This document shows positions 33,688 to 42,760 of a stretch of DNA of 64,000 nt, piece by piece. Positions within the stretch are counted from its first letter, which is position 1; each line of letters begins with the position of its first letter. The notes below the pieces were generated by a model, which was given only the letters and a program-made list of their open reading frames with translations, was not told the origin of the DNA and did no database searches. The DNA comes from Magnetospirillum sp. 15-1 (GTDB lineage Bacteria > Pseudomonadota > Alphaproteobacteria > Rhodospirillales > Magnetospirillaceae): assembly GCF_900184795.1 (NCBI RefSeq), contig NZ_FXXN01000022.1, forward strand, positions 139,501 through 203,500, read 5' to 3'. Both the position numbers and the translations under genes were made by a program.

Positions 33688-35851
33688 AGTGAAAGGCGGA
33701 ACCTTCGCCCGGCACCGAGTCCACCCAGATCCGCCCGCCATGACGTTCGACGATCTTCTTGCAGATGGCGAGGCCGATACCGGTGCCTTCGTAGCGGTCG
33801 GGGGTATGCAGCCGCTGGAAGATGCGGAAAATCCGCTCGAAATACTGGGGCTCGATGCCGATCCCGTTATCGGTCACGGTGAATTCCCACTCTGCGCCAT
33901 CGCGGCGCCATGAGACGGAGATGCGCGGCGGGCGGTCGGCCGCCCGGTATTTGACGGCATTGCCGATCAGGTTCTGGAACAGCCGGGTGATCTGGTCGGG
34001 ATCGCCCATCACCCAGGGGGACTCGCCACCCGATGCCACCGCAACCGCCGAGGCGCTCTCGGCGATGGCCGGGGACAGGTGGCGGAGCGCCTGACGAAGC
34101 GCCGGCTCGGCCTCCATGGCGATGATGGGCGAGCCCTTGCGTTCGATGCGCGAGAATTCCAGCAGATCGAGCACCAGATTGTCCATGCGCCGAGCGCCGT
34201 CGCGGGCGAAGGCCAGGAATTCCAGTCCGTCGCCCTCCAGGCTGGGGCCATAGCGCCGCTCCAGCAGGGACAGATAGCTGGAGATCATGCGCAACGGCTC
34301 GCGCAGATCGTGGCTGGCCACATAGGCGAACTGCTCCAGCTCGGCGTTGGACCGTTCCAGATTGGCCAGATAGGTGGTCACCCTGGCCTCGGCCAGGGTC
34401 TGGGCGGTGATATCGCGGGAATAGACGGCCACCTTGTCGGGAATGCCGTCGGCCCCGGGGACGGGATAGATGGAATTGTCGAGATAAAGCTCGCCGCGCC
34501 GGTCGAGGAAATGAACGGCCTGCCCGGTCTCCACCACGCCGCTCACCGTCTCCTGGCGGGCCTTGGCCACCTCGGGCGGGAACATGTCCCACAGGCACGA
34601 GCCGGTCAGCTCCGCCGCCCGGCGGCCGAAACGGGCCGCCATCACCTCGTTGACCGCCAGCAGGGTTCCGTCGGGCCGGAACAGCATGATGGCGTCGGAC
34701 GAGGCATCCAGCATGGCCTGGATCAATGCCTGATTCTCGCGGATGAACAATTCGGTGCGCTTGCGCTCCTCGATCAGCCGGACCACTCCCTCGGTACCGA
34801 CCCGCTGACCGTCGGCATCGTAGTAGAAGCGTGACGAGGTGGACGCCCACAGGGTCCGGCCGTCCTTGTGCTGCAACTGCAGTTCGTAATCGATGACCGA
34901 GCCGCCCGCCGCCTCGAGGGCGGCCACCAGATTGCTCCGGCTGTCGACAAAGCCGTGATAGAAGGCGGCATCGCGCCCCAGCACCTCGTCGACCTTGTAG
35001 CCCAGCAGGCTTTCCACCGAGCGCGACACCATCAGCAGCCGTCCGTCGCGGTCGGTGCGGTAGAAGATGTCGGGCATGTTGTCGAGAATGGCCCGCAGGT
35101 CGGCCTCGGATCGGCGCAGGCTGTCCTGGGCCTGGATCTGGCGGGCGATCTGGGTCTCCAGCGCCTCGCTCTGGCGCGAGACCTCCTTGCCCAGCAGGGC
35201 GGCGAGGCGATCGGTATCAATCAGCATCAGGGCGATGAGCATCAGCACGTAGCCCAGCCCCGCCGTGACATAGTAGAAGGCGAGATAGCCTTCCATGGTG
35301 ACGAATTCCCGGATCGGCCCGGCCATGGTCACTATCAGGGCGCGCCCCGCCAGGAAGCCGGCCCAGCCCATCAGGGTGACTTCGGCCAACACCATGCCGA
35401 TGCCGGGCTCCCCCCGACGGCGACGGCGCCTGACCATCAGGGCGGCGTGCAGGAAAAGCGGTACGCGGGCCAGCGACACCACAGCGATACGCCCGCCGAT
35501 ACTGTCGTTGCCGTACAGGAAATAGAGCACCCCGGCCATGTAGGCGGCAATGAAGGCCGCATAGAACCCCGGACGGAGCCGCTGTTCGGACAGATGAGCG
35601 CAGCAGGCGTGAAGGGCCACCGCAGCCAGGGCCAGCATCAGGTTGCCGCAGACGATGGCCAGAACCGGCGGCAGGGTATCGAGATGAATGATCAGCAGCA
35701 GGCCCAGGCCGTAGCACAGCGCCGACGCGCTGAAGCCGGTCCAGCGGTGGCCGTGGTGCCGCGCCATGCCGTAAGCGGCGAACACCAGTCCGCTGACCAT
35801 GGAGGTCATGGCGGCGGTAAATCCCAACGTGCCGACATCAAGTCGAAGCAT
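33665..35851 (-). CDS. 7TM-type membrane PAS histidine kinase
   Basis: 728 residues from the ATG preceded by a strong GGGGGAGGG site. The N-terminal 230 residues hold about seven hydrophobic helices, interrupted by the basic 'VRRRRRRGEPG' loop. A coiled coil, two PAS domains (about 255-375 and 385-500) and a kinase core follow. The H-box is 'VASHDLREPLRMISSYL' and the HATPase has 'NLIGNAVKY', 'DNGIGIEPQYFERIFRIF' and 'GTGIGLAICKKI'. The kinase core closely resembles that of the convergent CBS-kinase, suggesting a shared response regulator or a local duplication. No regulator gene is adjacent. The signal is unknown. Confidence 0.92.
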   Translation of the reverse strand: MLRLDVGTLGFTAAMTSMVSGLVFAAYGMARHHGHRWTGFSASALCYGLGLLLIIHLDTLPPVLAIVCGNLMLALAAVALHACCAHLSEQRLRPGFYAAFIAAYMAGVLYFLYGNDSIGGRIAVVSLARVPLFLHAALMVRRRRRRGEPGIGMVLAEVTLMGWAGFLAGRALIVTMAGPIREFVTMEGYLAFYYVTAGLGYVLMLIALMLIDTDRLAALLGKEVSRQSEALETQIARQIQAQDSLRRSEADLRAILDNMPDIFYRTDRDGRLLMVSRSVESLLGYKVDEVLGRDAAFYHGFVDSRSNLVAALEAAGGSVIDYELQLQHKDGRTLWASTSSRFYYDADGQRVGTEGVVRLIEERKRTELFIRENQALIQAMLDASSDAIMLFRPDGTLLAVNEVMAARFGRRAAELTGSCLWDMFPPEVAKARQETVSGVVETGQAVHFLDRRGELYLDNSIYPVPGADGIPDKVAVYSRDITAQTLAEARVTTYLANLERSNAELEQFAYVASHDLREPLRMISSYLSLLERRYGPSLEGDGLEFLAFARDGARRMDNLVLDLLEFSRIERKGSPIIAMEAEPALRQALRHLSPAIAESASAVAVASGGESPWVMGDPDQITRLFQNLIGNAVKYRAADRPPRISVSWRRDGAEWEFTVTDNGIGIEPQYFERIFRIFQRLHTPDRYEGTGIGLAICKKIVERHGGRIWVDSVPGEGSAFHFTLPAAS

Positions 35852-35997
35852 CGTGTCGAGCCCTCCCCCTATGCCTTTCGGCTGGGTTACATCCAGATTA
35901 CGTGCTCCGACCACTTTCGTCCATAGGTGGCATCACCATGGGGTCCTTGACCCATGCCGCCGCCTCCCCACCTTCAAGGGATGACTGGAGGCCCTTT

Positions 35998-36591
35998 ATG
36001 CATCGTTTCCTTCCCGCCAATCCCATCGGTTCCTTCATGGCCTCCATGGTGGCGGCTATCGGTCTGGCCGGCAGCGTCGCCGCCGGACCGCTCGACGACC
36101 GCCTCGACTGGACCTCGCTTCCCCTGCCGGCCATCGCCGGTGGGCGCATCGAGGCCGACGCCCTGAAGGGCAAGGTGGTACTGGTGGTCAACACCGCCTC
36201 CAAATGCGGCTTCACCCCGCAATATCAGGGGCTGGAGACCCTGTGGCGGGAATATCGCGGGCGCGGGCTGGTGGTCCTCGGCGTGCCGTCCAACGATTTC
36301 GGCGCCCAGGAGCCGGGAACCAACGGCGACGTGGCCAATTTCTGCGAGGTCAATTACGGCGTGGACTTTCCCCTGCTGGAAAAGCAGGTGGTGAGCGGGG
36401 CCGAAGCCCATCCCTTCTACCGCTGGGCGGCGCAACGCACCGGCCCGCTGGGCGTGCCGCGCTGGAATTTCCACAAGATCCTGGTGGGCCGCGACGGAAG
36501 ACTGGTGGACTGGTTCGCCAGCACCACCGCCCCCGATGCCGGCCGGCTGCGTACCGCCATCGACAAGGCGCTTGCCGCCCCTAGCTCATGA
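35998..36591 (+). CDS. Exported cysteine-type glutathione peroxidase
   Basis: 197 residues with an N-terminal hydrophobic export signal (about 1-30, 'VAAIGLAGSVAAG'). The catalytic tetrad region is present: Cys70 in 'NTASKCGFTPQYQGLE', Gln in 'SNDFGAQEPG' and Trp-Asn in 'PRWNFHKILVG'. Bacterial GPX proteins usually use thioredoxin rather than glutathione and reduce lipid or organic peroxides. A periplasmic location follows from the signal. The start is set by a GGAGG seven bases before ATG; upstream codons are not protein-like. Confidence 0.93.
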   Translation: MHRFLPANPIGSFMASMVAAIGLAGSVAAGPLDDRLDWTSLPLPAIAGGRIEADALKGKVVLVVNTASKCGFTPQYQGLETLWREYRGRGLVVLGVPSNDFGAQEPGTNGDVANFCEVNYGVDFPLLEKQVVSGAEAHPFYRWAAQRTGPLGVPRWNFHKILVGRDGRLVDWFASTTAPDAGRLRTAIDKALAAPSS

Positions 36592-37054
36592 AATCGGGCT
36601 TTTCCCGAATACTCCACGTCGCCGGTCCCTTGCCGGGAAACACCGCCTTTTCCGCCCGGTAATAGCGCCGGTAGGCTTCCACCGGATCAGGCCCGCGATA
36701 GGGCTCGGGCATGGCCTGGGGCGGCTCGGTCCAGCCCAGGTCGGGAATGGGCGGCACCGGCGGCAGGGCGGCGATCACCTCGGCCGAGGCATGCACCCGG
36801 CCGCGGCGATAGGTGTATTCCTCGCCCAGCGCCAGCCCCAATTCCCGCACCCAGGCCCAGTGAGGCAGGCTGTCACCGGCCCACAGCACGCAGGGGTGCC
36901 GGGCATGGGTCGGGCGGTAGGGAGCGGCGATGCCATGGCGATGCAGCACGGCGCAGAGGATCTGCGCCGTTTCCAGCACCATCTTCACCACATGCTGGTC
37001 GGAATGCAGGCGGGCGGCGACGACCGGATCGCGGTCGAGAAAGAAGACGTTCAC
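36581..37054 (-). CDS. Conserved hypothetical protein, 157 aa
   Basis: Starts at a GTG giving 'VNVFFLDRDPVVAARLHSD' followed by a 'QHVVKMVLETAQILCA' helix. This N-terminus (FxLDxDPxxAAxxHxDxHVVKMxxE) is a widespread conserved pattern in proteobacterial and phage proteins that I associate with pyrimidine-dimer-glycosylase-like hypotheticals. I do not assert the activity. The frame continues upstream without homology, which supports the GTG. Its 3' end overlaps the glutathione peroxidase gene by 11 bp, convergently. It is preceded on the same strand by another small gene. Confidence 0.72.
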   Translation of the reverse strand: MNVFFLDRDPVVAARLHSDQHVVKMVLETAQILCAVLHRHGIAAPYRPTHARHPCVLWAGDSLPHWAWVRELGLALGEEYTYRRGRVHASAEVIAALPPVPPIPDLGWTEPPQAMPEPYRGPDPVEAYRRYYRAEKAVFPGKGPATWSIREKPDFMS

Positions 37055-37068
37055 GACCGGGAAAGGCC

Positions 37069-37326
37069 CTACGCCGCCTGGGCGCAGATGTCGGGGAAGC
37101 GGGCGGCTTCGATCCATTCGCGGCTGACGGTGCCGCCGTTGCGGCCCAGCACCGCGTACCAGACGATGTCGTCGGCGACGCGAATGATCTCGCACAGGGC
37201 CTGCTTTTTCTCGCCCACCGCGAGGGCATCCTCGCAGACCAGATGCGCATGGACGAAACGAAGGCCGAAGGACGGTTTCATCATGGACTCCATACACTCG
37301 TCATCCTTGATGACGCAGTGCAGCAT
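37069..37326 (-). CDS. Hypothetical protein, 85 aa
   Basis: Small soluble protein, 85 residues from an ATG with an AAGGAAA site about 9 bp upstream; internal ATGs at 37293 and 37284 are possible. The segment 'ADDIVWYAVLGRNGGTVSRE' looks like a beta hairpin of a small fold, but I do not recognise the family. It ends 14 bp before the 157-aa gene, so the two are probably co-transcribed. Confidence 0.6.
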   Translation of the reverse strand: MLHCVIKDDECMESMMKPSFGLRFVHAHLVCEDALAVGEKKQALCEIIRVADDIVWYAVLGRNGGTVSREWIEAARFPDICAQAA

Positions 37327-37421
37327 AACCCGCTTTTCCTTACGGAGTCATTTACGCAACCGCCCGGACCATGCCCCGGACGGGCATGGCCGCCTCCTCC
37401 CAGCGCATGGCTGGAAAGGGA

Positions 37422-37907
37422 TCAGTCGCGGAAGTTGATGAACTGCAGCGGCTGATCCACCTCCAGCTTGCGCAGCAGGGCGATGGCGTCCTGCAGGTCG
37501 TCGCGCTTCTTGCCGGTGACGCGCAGTTCGTCGCCCTGGATGGCGACCTGCACCTTCAGCTTGGCATCCTTGATTTCCTTGACCAGCCGCTTGGCCAGCA
37601 CGGTTTCGATGCCGTCCTTGATGCGGACTTCCTGGCGGACCGTGTTGCCCGAGGCCTTTTCCACCGTCTTGTATTCCAGCGCCTTGGGATCAACCTTGCG
37701 CCGGGTGAAGTGGACGCTCAGCAGTTCGTGCATGGTCTTGAGCTTGGAATCGTCGTCGGCGAGGACGGTGATCATCTGATCCTTGCGTTCCACCGAGCAC
37801 TTCGAGCCCTTGAAGTCGAAGCGCTGCGCCACTTCGCGGGTAATTCCCGCCAGGGCGTTGTCCACCTCGGCAAGATCGGTCTTGGAAACGGCGTCGAAGG
37901 AGGGCAT
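37422..37907 (-). CDS. yajQ: YajQ-family cyclic-di-GMP-binding protein
   Basis: 161-residue protein with the fixed YajQ layout: N-terminal '[19 protein letters not shown]', then '[13 protein letters not shown]', a central '[20 protein letters not shown]' and a C-terminal '[19 protein letters not shown]' with the final 'LQFINFRD'. This two-domain RNA-binding-like fold has been shown in some bacteria to bind c-di-GMP and nucleotides. With GGDEF-EAL and HD-GYP proteins in the same region it may be a c-di-GMP effector here (inference). Monocistronic. Confidence 0.95.
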   Translation of the reverse strand: MPSFDAVSKTDLAEVDNALAGITREVAQRFDFKGSKCSVERKDQMITVLADDDSKLKTMHELLSVHFTRRKVDPKALEYKTVEKASGNTVRQEVRIKDGIETVLAKRLVKEIKDAKLKVQVAIQGDELRVTGKKRDDLQDAIALLRKLEVDQPLQFINFRD

Positions 37908-38045
37908 GGCGAAACCTCGATTTTTCTGGATTGGCGCGAGGATACGGTAAGGGGCGGCGGCGTTTCAACCCTGTCGCCGTCCCATCATCTTGCGGCGCAC
38001 CACAAGACCCTATACTCTTGGGGGGATTTGCTAAGGGGGTGCAGC

Positions 38046-39374
38046 GTGGCGGATTCTCAGGATATTTCCATCGCCGACTTCGAGGCCATGGTCGATCGCC
38101 TGATCGAGGGCGGCTATCGGTCCCTGCCCGATGCCGGTGGCCCCCTGGCGGCCAAGCTGAAGGCCCTGGCCGAAAAGCTGGAGGATCGCTCGCGGTCCCT
38201 GCTGATCCAGTCGGTCGGCATGTCCATCCATCTGAACGGCACGGTGACCCAGGCGGTGCACACGCTGCGCTCCATCCGCGAGATGAGCCGCCGCATGGCC
38301 ACCATCTCGGCCTCGACCGAGGAACTGGTCTCCACCGTCCAGGCCATCGCCCGGACCTCGGAACTGGCGGCCGCCAACGCCCGCTCGGTGCAGGACGTCT
38401 CGGACGAAGGGGCGCGCAGCACCGAGGCGGTGGTCAACACCATGCAGAGCATCGTCAGCACGGTGAACGACGCCGCGTCGCGCGTGTCGCGCCTGACCGA
38501 GGCGTCATCCTCCATCGGCGCCAGCGTCAAGCAGATCGAGCAGATCGCGCGGCAGACCAACATCCTGGCGCTCAACGCCACCATCGAGGCGGCGCGGGCC
38601 GGCGAGTTCGGCAAGGGCTTCGCCGTGGTGGCGACCGAGGTGAAGAACCTCGCCAACCAGACCGCCCAGGCCACCCAGGAGATCCGCACCCGCATCGATA
38701 CCCTGGCCGAGGAAACCGCCGCCATCCTGACCGGCATGGGCAAGGGCGCCGAGACCGTGCGCGAAGGCGAGCAGGTGGTGCTGGGCTCGGTGGACAAGAT
38801 GCGCACCGTCAGCCACGAAATCCGCGACGTCACCACCTTGATGCAGGAAATCTCCCAGCATCTGGCCCAGCAGCGCGAGGCCGCCCAGGAGATCGCCGAC
38901 AACCTGGAAGCCGCCGCCGCCCGCTCGGTGGACGACACCAAGGCCATCAACACGGTGATCGACATCTCGTCGCATGCCAGCGGCAACCTGGCCGACATGC
39001 TGAACGAGATCAACGTGGTGGAGATGCGCAACGCGGTGATCCACCTTGCCAAGTCCGACCATATGATCTGGCGCCGGCGCCTGGCCGAAATGCTGGCCGA
39101 GAAGACCACGCTCAATCCCGACGAGCTGGCCAACCACCACAATTGCCGCCTGGGCAAATGGTACTACTCGGTCACCGACGAAAAGATCAGGAACCATCCG
39201 GCCTTCCGCGCCCTGGAGATCCCGCACGAGAAGGTGCACCACTTGGGCATCGAGGCGGCGCGGAAGTTCCGCGACAACGACTTCGACGGCGCCGTCGACG
39301 CCGTGGCCGCCATCGAGGGCCCCTCGCAGGAGGTGCAGCACCTGCTGGACGAACTGGCGACCGCCTTCAGCTGA
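38046..39374 (+). CDS. Soluble methyl-accepting chemoreceptor with C-terminal CZB domain
   Basis: 442 residues from a GTG with an AAGGGGG site six bases upstream. There is no membrane helix or periplasmic domain, so it is a cytosolic receptor. The long MCP signalling coiled coil has the hairpin-tip motif '[20 protein letters not shown]' near residues 170-190. The C-terminal about 120 residues are a CZB domain: '[18 protein letters not shown]' followed by '[11 protein letters not shown]' and a later 'HEKVHHLG', supplying the three His and one Cys that bind zinc. CZB receptors sense zinc or oxidants such as HOCl in known cases. It is convergent with the phosphatase gene, 10 bp away. Confidence 0.94.
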   Translation: MADSQDISIADFEAMVDRLIEGGYRSLPDAGGPLAAKLKALAEKLEDRSRSLLIQSVGMSIHLNGTVTQAVHTLRSIREMSRRMATISASTEELVSTVQAIARTSELAAANARSVQDVSDEGARSTEAVVNTMQSIVSTVNDAASRVSRLTEASSSIGASVKQIEQIARQTNILALNATIEAARAGEFGKGFAVVATEVKNLANQTAQATQEIRTRIDTLAEETAAILTGMGKGAETVREGEQVVLGSVDKMRTVSHEIRDVTTLMQEISQHLAQQREAAQEIADNLEAAAARSVDDTKAINTVIDISSHASGNLADMLNEINVVEMRNAVIHLAKSDHMIWRRRLAEMLAEKTTLNPDELANHHNCRLGKWYYSVTDEKIRNHPAFRALEIPHEKVHHLGIEAARKFRDNDFDGAVDAVAAIEGPSQEVQHLLDELATAFS

Positions 39375-39384
39375 GGCCCGCCGC

Positions 39385-41262
39385 TCAGGGCCGCCGGATA
39401 CAGACCAGGGTCAGATCGTCCGGCGGCTCGCCCGGCACCCGCTCGCGGAAGCGGGCCAGCACCTCGTCGGCCAGGGAGTGACCGCCCTGCACCCCCAGGA
39501 CCCAGTCGCGCAGGGTCGGCTGGTCGCAGACCAATACCCCGTCGCTTCCCAGGCTCTCCACCAGGGCATCGGAATAGGCCAGCAACGCCGCTCCGTGCGG
39601 CATCTCGATGCTGCATTCCTCGTACTCGGCATCGGCGAAGGCCCCCAGCGGCGGCCCGGCGGCATCGAGGAAATACGCTTCGCCGCCCGCCACCAGCACC
39701 GGCGGCGGCGTGGCGGCCCCGGCATAGGTCATGACGCCCGTCTCCACGTCGATCAGGGCGGCGAAGGCGGCCGCGAACTGGCCGGGGCGCAGCACCGCCT
39801 TCAGTTCCAGATTGAGATGATCGAGCAGGGCCGAGGGCGACGGCAACTGACGCGGCAGGCGTGACAGCAGCAGGTGCAGGCGAAAAACGTTGAAGGCCGC
39901 CACCGGACCATGGCCGGTAAAATCGGCCACCAGCAGGAACATCTGGTTCGGCCCGGCGGGCAGCACCGTCCAGAAATCGCCCCCCAGTTCCGACGAGCTT
40001 TCGATGCGGCCGTCCACCACCAGCCCCAGCCGGCTGCGCACCGCCGACAGTTCCGCCAGGGTGGGCATCAGGGCGGCCTGCGCCCCGCGCGCCGCCCGCA
40101 ATTCCTCGTGGACCCTGTCCTGATAGGATTTCAGCCGGTCCATGGCCTGACCGAGGCGCAGGTGCACCCCCACCCGGGCGGCGATCTCGTTGGCGTCCAC
40201 GGGCTTGGTGACCATGTCGCTGCCGCCCACCGAGAAACAGGCGGTCCGGTCGGCGGGGCCGTCCAGGGCGGTGACGAAGATCACCGGCAGTTCGGTCAGC
40301 GGATGAATCCGGCGCAGGCGGCGGCACATCTCGAAGCCATCCATGCCCGGCATCATGACGTCGAGGAGGATGAGGTCGGGCTTCTCGCGCTCGATGGCCG
40401 CCAGCCCCTTCTCGCCGGATTCCACCACTTCGACCCGTCCGACCCCCATGCGGCGCAGCAAGGTCTCCATCAGCACCCGGTTCATCAGATTGTCGTCCAC
40501 CACCAGCACCCGGACGCTGTCCAGGCCCAAGGGCTCGGGCCGCAACTGGCGGGTGGGGATGATCAGGGTGGCGATGGCCCGCCGCCCGCCCTCTTCGGTC
40601 CGCAGGTCGGAAACCATGGTTTCCAGCAGGGCCAGCCCGTGGGGGCGGCGGGGATTGGCATGGCTGTCGGGATGGTCGAAGCCCGGCCCGTCGTCCTCGA
40701 CCGCGATTTCGAGGCGGTCGCCGACCAGCGAGGCCGACAGTTGCACCCGCCGTCCCGACCGTTCCGGATCGGCCAGGGCCGCCTCGATGCGCTGGCCGAA
40801 ACCGTCCAGTCCGCCGCCGTCGTCGGTGTCGATGCCGCCGACCCGCAAATTGCCGTGCAGCAGCGCGTTGGAGACCATTTCCTGAATGACGAATTCCAGA
40901 TCGAAGGTATCGCTTTCGGGATCGAGCAGGCGGGCGGTCAGCGCCTCGGCGAACGGCAGGGCGATATCGCCGCCATAGGCCGTGTCGGAGCGCAACGACA
41001 GGCCCAGCCCGCCCTCGGCCAGATGACGGCGGAAACACGACCCGACCGGATAATGGCCGGTGCCGGCCACCTCGATACCCCCGACCCAGGGCGGCGACAG
41101 GCAATCGCGCAGGGCCTCGGCCGAGAAATGCTCGCGCACCATCACGGCGCGATGCGTTTCCCTGCTGCCGTCGCCGGGCTCGGCCGCGACCGGCCAGCCC
41201 AACAGGCGGACACATTCCTCCGCCTGTGGGGAGATGCCATCAATGACGGCGACGATGGTCAT
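39385..41262 (-). CDS. Fused anti-sigma-type kinase, receiver and SpoIIE phosphatase
   Basis: 625 residues with three modules. Residues about 50-235 are a GHKL/RsbW-like ATPase (N-box 'EMVSNALLHGN' at 128-138, 'VEDDGPGFD', 'HGLALLETM'). Residues about 249-370 are a receiver (Asp301 phosphoacceptor in 'LLDVMMPGMDG', 'VTKPVD'). Residues about 395-625 are a PP2C/SpoIIE phosphatase ('SSELGGDFW', 'VADFTGHGP', 'YSDALVESL', 'PDDLTLVCI'); the usual TDG is SDA here. This puts a Ser kinase and its opposing phosphatase on one chain, with a phosphorylatable switch between them. The likely substrate is the STAS protein encoded divergently 82 bp away. Confidence 0.92.
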   Translation of the reverse strand: MTIVAVIDGISPQAEECVRLLGWPVAAEPGDGSRETHRAVMVREHFSAEALRDCLSPPWVGGIEVAGTGHYPVGSCFRRHLAEGGLGLSLRSDTAYGGDIALPFAEALTARLLDPESDTFDLEFVIQEMVSNALLHGNLRVGGIDTDDGGGLDGFGQRIEAALADPERSGRRVQLSASLVGDRLEIAVEDDGPGFDHPDSHANPRRPHGLALLETMVSDLRTEEGGRRAIATLIIPTRQLRPEPLGLDSVRVLVVDDNLMNRVLMETLLRRMGVGRVEVVESGEKGLAAIEREKPDLILLDVMMPGMDGFEMCRRLRRIHPLTELPVIFVTALDGPADRTACFSVGGSDMVTKPVDANEIAARVGVHLRLGQAMDRLKSYQDRVHEELRAARGAQAALMPTLAELSAVRSRLGLVVDGRIESSSELGGDFWTVLPAGPNQMFLLVADFTGHGPVAAFNVFRLHLLLSRLPRQLPSPSALLDHLNLELKAVLRPGQFAAAFAALIDVETGVMTYAGAATPPPVLVAGGEAYFLDAAGPPLGAFADAEYEECSIEMPHGAALLAYSDALVESLGSDGVLVCDQPTLRDWVLGVQGGHSLADEVLARFRERVPGEPPDDLTLVCIRRP

Positions 41263-41343
41263 TGTTCCTTGCTCCGGCGCGAATTTGAGTCAAATCTAAG
41301 GTATGGGAAGGCCCATGGGGGCCGACGGAGTGACGGGGGCATT

Positions 41344-41646
41344 ATGGAGCATGATTTCGAATCTCGCGACGGCGGCCTGAGCATCAAGGTCAGCGGACGC
41401 ATGACCCACAAGGACCATAAGGCGTTCCGCGATATCCTGGGCGAGATCAACAACGCCGGAAACGCCCGGGTGCTGTTCGACCTGTCGCGGGTGGAATTCA
41501 TGGATTCCTCGGCGCTGGGCATGTTGCTGATCGTCCGCGACGCCGCCGTCCAGCAGAAAAGGGACGTGGTGCTGAAAGGCGCCACCGGTCAGGTCGAGAC
41601 CCTGATGAAGGTCGCCAAGCTGCACAAATACTTCACCGTCGAATAG
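41344..41646 (+). CDS. STAS-domain anti-sigma factor antagonist
   Basis: 100-residue single STAS domain of the SpoIIAA/RsbV type. The phosphorylatable serine lies in 'EFMDSSALGMLL' (Ser55/Ser56), the canonical DSSxLG loop. It would be phosphorylated by a GHKL kinase and dephosphorylated by a SpoIIE-type phosphatase. Both activities are encoded in the divergent neighbour. The ATG follows a G-rich GACGGGGGC. No sigma factor or separate anti-sigma gene is adjacent, so the output partner is unknown. Confidence 0.93.
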   Translation: MEHDFESRDGGLSIKVSGRMTHKDHKAFRDILGEINNAGNARVLFDLSRVEFMDSSALGMLLIVRDAAVQQKRDVVLKGATGQVETLMKVAKLHKYFTVE

Positions 41647-41660
41647 CGAAGAACACGTCC

Positions 41661-42614
41661 CTATTGAAGCATGCCCTCGGCCGCCGCGCGGCCGGCGGTG
41701 CGCAGCCGCTCGATCAGACCGGCCGAACCGGCATCCTCGCCCAGCAATTCCGCCGGCATGGCGATCGTCGACAGGCCCAGGGCGCGCAGCCGCACCAGAT
41801 CGCGCGGCAGACGCCGGGTGGTCCGGCGCAACTGAGCCTGCATGCCGGCCAGCGCGTCCAGGTCGCGCTCCAGCGGCGCGTTGAACATGATCCGCCGCAT
41901 GCGGGCCAGGATCGGCTGCGCCTGGGTCGGCACCTCCTCCTCGGAATCCGGAGTCAGCTTGACGAGCAGCAGTGCGCCGCAAAGGGTGTCGAGGGCCAGC
42001 GGCAGAAGGGGAGGATTGGCGGAGAACCCGCCATCCCAATAGCTCTCGCCATCGATCTCCACCGCGTGATGCAGATAGGGCAGACAGGTGGAGGCCAGCA
42101 GGACATCCACGGTGATTTCCGTCTCGCGGAAGATGCGCGGCGCGCCGGTCCGCACATTGGTCGCCGAGATGAACAAAGCGGGCCGTCCCCGGCCGCCCAG
42201 CGAGCCGAAATCGATCAACCCGGCCAGCAGGTCGCGCAGCGGATTGATGTTGAGGGGATTGAACTGGTAGGGCGAAACCAGACGGGTCATCAGATCCATC
42301 TGCAGATGAACCCCCGGCGCCCCCATCATCTTGAGGAACGCCATGTCGGCGACGCCCCGCCACAGGGCCTCGAGCCCCGCCCTGGCCGCCTCGTGGCCGC
42401 CCACGGCCAGCCCGGCCGCCAGCACGGCGGCGTTCAGGGCTCCGGCACTGGCACCGCTGATGGCGGCCGGCCGAAACCTCCGCTCCTCCAGCAGCCGGTC
42501 AAGCACACCCCAGGTGAAGGCGCCACAGGCGCCGCCGCCCTGAAGGGCCAGCCCAAGATCGGGACAAAGCGGCACCGGCAGGTCCGGCGGCGGATCGAAT
42601 GAGCGCACATACAT
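41661..42614 (-). CDS. Patatin-like phospholipase
   Basis: 317-residue patatin-family lipid acyl hydrolase. The oxyanion loop is 'LQGGGACGAFTWGVL', the nucleophile elbow 'GASAG' (Ser56), and the catalytic aspartate lies in 'YWDGGFSAN', completing the Ser-Asp dyad. A C-terminal helical part of about 120 residues has no recognised domain. The ATG of 'MYVRSFDPPP' is used. Its upstream region is cut by the IS element 70 bp away, so its original promoter may be lost or replaced. It is convergent with the STAS gene. Confidence 0.92.
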   Translation of the reverse strand: MYVRSFDPPPDLPVPLCPDLGLALQGGGACGAFTWGVLDRLLEERRFRPAAISGASAGALNAAVLAAGLAVGGHEAARAGLEALWRGVADMAFLKMMGAPGVHLQMDLMTRLVSPYQFNPLNINPLRDLLAGLIDFGSLGGRGRPALFISATNVRTGAPRIFRETEITVDVLLASTCLPYLHHAVEIDGESYWDGGFSANPPLLPLALDTLCGALLLVKLTPDSEEEVPTQAQPILARMRRIMFNAPLERDLDALAGMQAQLRRTTRRLPRDLVRLRALGLSTIAMPAELLGEDAGSAGLIERLRTAGRAAAEGMLQ

Positions 42615-42760
42615 GGCGGCGGCCTCGAATGCTGCACTGCACAATATAGTGCGACACCGGACCGACCGCCAGCAATCCCCTTAGGCCGTAAACTCATAAA
42701 CAGGCTTCCCCTTCGTCGCGCGTCGTGATTCAACGATTCCCTCTGGCACGGAGGGCATTG

